From positions 1-33,015 of the forward strand of contig JBDHSU010000028.1 in NCBI GenBank assembly GCA_039808325.1: 33,015 bases of DNA, in the 5' to 3' direction. The stretch is from JAFKKS01 sp039808325 (lineage in GTDB: Bacteria > Pseudomonadota > Alphaproteobacteria > Rhizobiales > Xanthobacteraceae). Below, in pieces: positions 29,538 through 33,015 of this stretch. Numbering within the stretch: the first letter of the stretch is position 1; each line of letters starts with the position of its first letter. The notes under the pieces are model-generated. The model saw only the letters and a list, made by a program, of their open reading frames with translations, was not told the DNA's origin and made no database searches. A program made the translations under genes and the position numbers.

Positions 29538-29795
29538 ATGCTCGGAATCGACGGCATTATCGCGTTGCTTATCGTCGGTGCGATCGCCGGATGGGCGGCG
29601 GGGCAGATCGTGCGGGGCTACGGCTTCGGCCTGCTCGGCAATATCGTCGTCGGCATCATCGGCGCTTTCATCGGCGTCTGGCTGTTGGGGAAGCTCGGCA
29701 TCAATGTCGGAAGCGGCTTCATCGCGGCGACGGTGAAGGCCATCATTGGCGCGATCGTATTGCTGGTGATCGTCGGGTTTTTCCGCCGCGCGTAG
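29538..29795 (+). CDS. GlsB/YeaQ/YmgE family stress-response membrane protein
   Basis: An 85-residue very hydrophobic protein with three membrane helices and the glycine-rich pattern GAIAGWAAGQIVRGYGFGLLGNIVVGIIGAFIG, typical of transglycosylase-associated/YeaQ proteins. These are often stress-induced in other bacteria, and the biochemical role is not known. A strong GGGGGGA lies about 6 bases before the ATG. Its last 53 bases overlap the 3' end of the leftward hybrid kinase gene. Confidence 0.92.
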   Translation: MLGIDGIIALLIVGAIAGWAAGQIVRGYGFGLLGNIVVGIIGAFIGVWLLGKLGINVGSGFIAATVKAIIGAIVLLVIVGFFRRA

Positions 29796-31035
29796 CGCCG
29801 GCGGACGAACGGATCACGGCTTCGATCGCCGCCGCGAGCGCGCGCGGCGTCACCGGCTTGACGAGATAGGCGTTCATGCCGGCCGCCCGCGCCGCGCGGG
29901 TGCGCTCGTCGCTCGCGTGCCCTGAAACGCCGATGATCGGCACCCGTCCGGCCGCGCCGGGAAATGCGCGGATGCGCCGCGCGGCCGCGAAGCCGTCCAG
30001 GCCGGCCATGGTCACATCCAGGAGAATGACGTCCGCCGGCTTGGACCGGGCCCGCGCGGCGGCGGATTCGCCATCCGCGACGAAGGTCGCTTTGTGTCCG
30101 AGAGCGCAGAGGATGGTGGAGAGGACGGCGCGGCCGTGCTCGTTGTCTTCGGCGCACAGGACTCGCAGCGATTTCATGCCCGCTGCCGAATCGGATGAGG
30201 TTTGTTCGTGGGTCGTCGCTTTTGCGACGGCCGGCTTGGCGGCGACGCGGACGCGCAGCTTGAATGTGCTCCCGTTTCCGCGCGCACTTTTGACGGTCAG
30301 GTCGCCGCCCATGGCCCTGGCCACATTGCGAGCGAAGAACAGGCCCAGTCCGGCACCGCCGTAACAACGCGCGAACTTCGCATCGGCCTGACCGAATGGG
30401 CGGAAAAGCCGCGCGCAAGCGGACTTGGACAATCCGGGACCATTGTCCGAGACTTCGAACGCAAGCTGCATTTGGCCCGCGCTCTTGGCGCTCCAGGCGG
30501 CGGAAAAGCCGACGCCGCGGCCCATCGCGAACTTCATCGCGTTGTCGATGAGATTTTCGAGCGCGGCACGCAGACGCACGGCGTCGCCCTCAGCGGTTTC
30601 CGGCAGGTCGCGGGCGATATGAATTGCCGCGGGCACGCCGGCTGCCTGCGCGCGCCCCCGCAATGCGGCCGCCATGTCGTGTGCGAGCTGGCGCGGCGAG
30701 AATTCGTCGTGCCGCAGGATGAGGCCGCGATGCTCGGCGCGCGCGCCGTCGACGATGGTCGTGGTCAGCCGCGCGAGATGCTGCGCTGCGGAGTGCACCG
30801 CTTGCGCCCAGCCATGTGCGCGCGCGTCGAGCTTCGCGCCGGCGAGCATTTCCGAGAACGCGAGGATGCCGTTGAGCGGCGTGCGAACCTCGTGCGCCAG
30901 CGAGGCGAGCGCAAGCGTCAGGTCGCGCGTCTGATCGCTGCGCGTCGCGCGGCGAGGGGACGGGTCCGATTCCCGACGCCGCACGCCTTTACGGGGCACG
31001 CTTTTACGAAGCGCACTTTTACGAACATTTGGCAT
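29743..31035 (-). CDS. Soluble hybrid sensor histidine kinase/response regulator
   Basis: A 430-residue protein without membrane segments. A basic N-terminal tail of pentapeptide repeats (4-21) is followed by a HisKA domain with H48 (SLAHEVRTPLNGILAFSEML), a HATPase domain (N-box N165, DNGPGLS 197-203, GGAGLGLFFARNV) and, after a linker, a REC domain with E296/D297, phosphoacceptor D340 (ILLDVTMAGLDG) and K393. No PAS or other input domain is present, so the signal must come from a partner or from the short N-terminus. It follows gluQRS by 37 bases on the same strand. The last 18 codons overlap the convergent GlsB/YeaQ gene, which fits a low-complexity Arg-rich tail after the REC domain. The ATG at 31035 is chosen; an in-frame ATG at 31119 would overlap gluQRS. 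Confidence 0.88.
   Translation of the reverse strand: MPNVRKSALRKSVPRKGVRRRESDPSPRRATRSDQTRDLTLALASLAHEVRTPLNGILAFSEMLAGAKLDARAHGWAQAVHSAAQHLARLTTTIVDGARAEHRGLILRHDEFSPRQLAHDMAAALRGRAQAAGVPAAIHIARDLPETAEGDAVRLRAALENLIDNAMKFAMGRGVGFSAAWSAKSAGQMQLAFEVSDNGPGLSKSACARLFRPFGQADAKFARCYGGAGLGLFFARNVARAMGGDLTVKSARGNGSTFKLRVRVAAKPAVAKATTHEQTSSDSAAGMKSLRVLCAEDNEHGRAVLSTILCALGHKATFVADGESAAARARSKPADVILLDVTMAGLDGFAAARRIRAFPGAAGRVPIIGVSGHASDERTRAARAAGMNAYLVKPVTPRALAAAIEAVIRSSAGATRGGKTRRSPAIRSRQ
30981..31025 (-). repeat. Three 15-bp tandem repeats coding for a basic tail
   Basis: Units at 30981-30995, 30996-31010 and 31011-31025 are near-identical 15-mers (GCACGCTTTTACGAA type). In the hybrid kinase they encode the pentapeptide pattern (V/L/P)-R-K-(S/G)-(A/V). 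Being in multiples of three, unit gain or loss would keep the frame. Confidence 0.7.
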
Positions 31036-31072
31036 CCCGCGAGAATGCCAGCGGAATTCAAACAAATCGTTT

Positions 31073-31987
31073 TCATGAAGTACCGGTCGAGACCGGCAAT
31101 TCCAACAGATCGCGGACATCTTGCGGTGCGCATCCCCGCTCGCGCAGCGAGCGCAGCGCCGTCGCGTGATTCGACTTTGCGAGCTTGCGTCCTTCGTCGT
31201 CGCGGATGAGGCGGTGATGGCGGTAATGCGGTTGCGGCAGGTCGAGCAGGCGTTGCAATAGGCGATGCACGCTTGTCGACCAGAACAGGTCTTGCCCGCG
31301 CACGACGTGCGTCACGCCTTGGAGAGCGTCGTCGACCACGACCGAGAGGTGGTAGCTCGTTGGCGTTTCCTTGCGCGCGAGAATGACGTCGCCCCAGGCT
31401 TGCGGCGCGGCCGCGACGGTCCCCGTCTCTCCTTCCGGGCCTTCGCCGTCTTCGGTCCATGACAGCGCCCCCGCGCGCCGGATCGCGGCCGCCATATCGA
31501 GCCGGATGGCGAAGGGCTCGCCGGCGCGCGCGCGGCGGGCCTCCTCGAGCGGGCTCAGGGTGACCTCGCGGCCGGGATGGAGCGGCGCGCCGTCGGGGTC
31601 GCGTGGCCATGCCTCGCCGCGGTTTTCCCGCGCGGCGACCGCCTGGGCGATCTCGGCGCGGCTCTCGAAGCTGCGATAGGTGAGGCCTTCCTCGTCGAGC
31701 CTGGCCAGGGTTTCGCGGTAGCGATCGAGGTGCTCCGATTGGCGGCGGACGGGGCGCTCCCACGCGATGCCGAGCCATGCGAGATCCTCATAGATCGCCG
31801 CCTCGAATTCCGGGCGGCAGCGCATCGTGTCGATATCCTCGATGCGCAGCAGGAAGCGCCCGCCGGCGGCGCGCGCCATCTCGACGTTCACAAGCGCCGA
31901 ATAGGCGTGCCCCAGATGCAGATAGCCATTGGGGCTTGGCGCGAAGCGGAAAACCGGAGCGTTGACGGACTCTGTTGCGGAAACCAT
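31073..31987 (-). CDS. gluQRS: Glutamyl-Q tRNA(Asp) synthetase
   Basis: A 304-residue truncated GluRS-like enzyme that attaches glutamate to queuosine at position 34 of tRNA-Asp. The HIGH-type motif is in FAPSPNGYLHLGHAYSAL (15-32), with RIEDID following; the KMSKS-type motif is degenerate (RKLAKS), as usual in GluQRS. The anticodon-binding domain of full GluRS is absent. The zinc-binding Cys residues of E. coli GluQRS are not present: the segment reads TYRSFESR, with Ser106 and Glu108 where two Cys are expected. The ATG at 31987 is preferred over an upstream one at 32011. It is transcribed from the promoter at 32018-32046 and probably continues into the hybrid kinase. Confidence 0.93.
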   Translation of the reverse strand: MVSATESVNAPVFRFAPSPNGYLHLGHAYSALVNVEMARAAGGRFLLRIEDIDTMRCRPEFEAAIYEDLAWLGIAWERPVRRQSEHLDRYRETLARLDEEGLTYRSFESRAEIAQAVAARENRGEAWPRDPDGAPLHPGREVTLSPLEEARRARAGEPFAIRLDMAAAIRRAGALSWTEDGEGPEGETGTVAAAPQAWGDVILARKETPTSYHLSVVVDDALQGVTHVVRGQDLFWSTSVHRLLQRLLDLPQPHYRHHRLIRDDEGRKLAKSNHATALRSLRERGCAPQDVRDLLELPVSTGTS

Positions 31988-32017
31988 CGGCACAAATCGC
32001 TTGCAGAACAAAGCAGG

Positions 32018-32046
32018 TTATAGATGCTTCATGCCGATGCTGTCCC
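32018..32046 (-). promoter_or_regulatory. Probable gluQRS promoter
   Basis: On the minus strand GGGACA (32046-32041) and CTATAA (32023-32018) are 17 bases apart, giving a start near 32011 and a leader of about 24 bases. The -35 matches 4 of 6 consensus bases. Confidence 0.45.
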
Positions 32047-32057
32047 CGCCGCGTGCC

Positions 32058-32723
32058 ATGTCCACCCCGAGCCTCGCCGTGTCCAAGCTGATCGAGACCG
32101 ACGCCGACATCAAAGCCGGGCTCAAGGCGCTGGTCGCCAGCGATCCGCGTCTCAGGGCTGTACTGGCTGTCGCGGGCGAGGTGCCGCTGCGGCGGCGGCC
32201 GGGCGGGATCGAGGGGTTGATGCGCGCGGTGATCGGCCAGCAACTCTCGACCGCGAGCGCGGAGGCGATCTGGCTGCGCCTGCGTGCCGCTTATGAGCCG
32301 TTTCATCATACGGTTCTTCTGCGTGCGCGTGCGCCGAAGCTGCAACGTCTCGGACTTTCCGGCGCGAAGATTCGTACACTCAAGGCCGTCGCCACGGCGG
32401 TCCATGAAGGCCACGTCGATTTCGACGCGTTGGCCAAAATGCCGGCGGACGAGGCGCACGCGCTGCTCACCGCGATCCACGGCATCGGTCCGTGGACGAG
32501 CGACATCTATCTCCTCTCCTGCGTCGGGCATCCGGACGCGTGGCCGGCCGGCGACCTCGCGTTGCAGGAAGCGGCGAAGCTCGCCTTCGGGCTCGCCGCG
32601 CGGCCGACCGGTAAGGAGATGGGGCCGCTCGCAGAGCCGTGGCGGCCGTGGCGCGCGGTGGCGGCGCGGTTGCTCTGGTCCTACTATCGCGTCGTCAAGA
32701 AGCGCGATCCCGTGCCGATCTGA
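32058..32723 (+). CDS. DNA-3-methyladenine glycosylase (AlkA/HhH-GPD family)
   Basis: A 221-residue base-excision repair enzyme that removes alkylated bases. RAVIGQQLSTASAEAIWLRL (56-75) and the helix-hairpin-helix LLTAIHGIGPWTSDIYLL (136-153) are followed by the catalytic Asp166 in WPAGDLALQEA. There is no [4Fe-4S] Cys cluster, as expected for AlkA rather than Nth/MutY, and no Ada-type N-terminal domain. The ATG at 32058 is preferred; ATGs at 32031 and 32037 lie in the gluQRS promoter region. It is divergent from gluQRS. Confidence 0.9.
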   Translation: MSTPSLAVSKLIETDADIKAGLKALVASDPRLRAVLAVAGEVPLRRRPGGIEGLMRAVIGQQLSTASAEAIWLRLRAAYEPFHHTVLLRARAPKLQRLGLSGAKIRTLKAVATAVHEGHVDFDALAKMPADEAHALLTAIHGIGPWTSDIYLLSCVGHPDAWPAGDLALQEAAKLAFGLAARPTGKEMGPLAEPWRPWRAVAARLLWSYYRVVKKRDPVPI

Positions 32724-32769
32724 GCGGCCGATATCCGTCGTCACGGCGACGCGTCAGGGAGGCCGGTGC

Positions 32770-33015
32770 ATGCCGATTGATCTCGACGGCCCGCGGCTCG
32801 CGCCGCAATCAGGGCGTGCGGCGCGCTGCCTTGTCGTCTTGCTGCATGGCTACGGCGCCGACGGAAACGACCTCATCGATCTCGGCCGCGAGTGGCGGGA
32901 GATCTTGCCGGACGCTGCTTTCGTCGCGCCGCATGCGCCGGAGCCGTGCGCGCAGGCGCCGGTCGGGCGGCAATGGTTCGGACTGACCCTTCGCGATCCG
33001 GAGGAGCGCTGGCGC
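32770..33015 (+). CDS. Carboxylesterase/phospholipase family alpha/beta-hydrolase, 3' end outside window
   Basis: The first 82 codons are visible. VVLLHGYGADGNDLIDL (oxyanion-hole HGYG) followed by FVAPHAPEPCAQAPVGRQWFGL matches the N-terminus of small bacterial carboxylesterases (YpfH/EstB type) acting on short acyl esters. The nucleophile Ser elbow and the Asp/His of the triad lie beyond the window. It starts 46 bases after the AlkA-type gene and may share its transcript. Confidence 0.85.
   Translation, partial: MPIDLDGPRLAPQSGRAARCLVVLLHGYGADGNDLIDLGREWREILPDAAFVAPHAPEPCAQAPVGRQWFGLTLRDPEERWR

Noticed and set aside
1..33015. tRNA or rRNA genes, prophage, toxin-antitoxin or defence genes
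   Set aside because: I scanned for T-loop-like GTTCGA contexts and for integrase, transposase, restriction and toxin motifs and saw none; a tRNA scan was not run.

Overview
The window is high-GC, gene-dense chromosomal DNA from an alphaproteobacterium, most likely Hyphomicrobiales (Rhizobiales). The main signs are a class I lysyl-tRNA synthetase, an MmcB-type repair protein beside RecR, a Mur/Fur-type regulator without C-terminal CxxC pairs, and families of palindromic intergenic repeats of the kind seen in Bradyrhizobium and Rhodopseudomonas relatives. I see no insertion sequence, prophage, CRISPR array, tRNA or rRNA. It reads as core genome with a few signalling and envelope genes.

Layout. 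1-4.1 kb: a divergent promoter facing a gene cut by the left edge (possibly rpmH), then a rightward set of a TVP38-type membrane protein, a mercuric-reductase-like flavoprotein and an orphan histidine kinase. 4.1-6.9 kb: leftward lysK and a periplasmic solute-binding protein, separated by a GC-rich inverted-repeat element. 6.9-9.7 kb: a family 2 glycosyltransferase with a probable MshEN-type N-terminal domain, converging on a SCO copper chaperone and a small membrane protein. 9.9-12.2 kb: leftward def-fmt-truA, i.e. initiator-Met formylation and deformylation plus tRNA pseudouridylation. 12.3-15.4 kb: a His/Arg-rich secreted peptide, divergent rmuC, and an AmpG-like permease. 15.4-20.2 kb: a leftward run tsaB-rimI-fur-plsC-mtnA-mmcB-recR with several overlapping stop/start codons. 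20.3-23.0 kb: leftward trpS, a universal stress protein, a small alpha/beta-barrel-like protein and an NfuA-type Fe-S carrier. 23.1-25.2 kb: rightward PfkB adenosine kinase and a membrane coiled-coil protein. 25.2-25.7 kb: a 534-bp gap that may hold a leftward small RNA. 25.7-29.8 kb: receiver-only regulator, chemoreceptor, YihY/BrkB-type membrane protein and GlsB/YeaQ protein. 29.7-32.0 kb: leftward gluQRS and a soluble hybrid histidine kinase. 32.0-33.0 kb: rightward AlkA-type glycosylase and a carboxylesterase cut by the right edge.

The most unexpected item is in the gap at 25.2-25.7 kb. A leftward GGAAC-N16-CGTT element, which matches the general-stress sigma factor EcfG consensus, lies about 100 nt upstream of a perfect 9-bp stem followed by T5. 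Together they outline a small RNA gene of about 100 nt with no ORF. Other points of interest are a composite A/B palindromic repeat with a nearly constant 104-107 bp spacing, phased direct repeats plus a 20-bp perfect palindrome upstream of the His-rich peptide gene, and a 15-bp triplicate repeat coding for a basic tail on the hybrid kinase. Everything here comes from reading the sequence; no database search was run.
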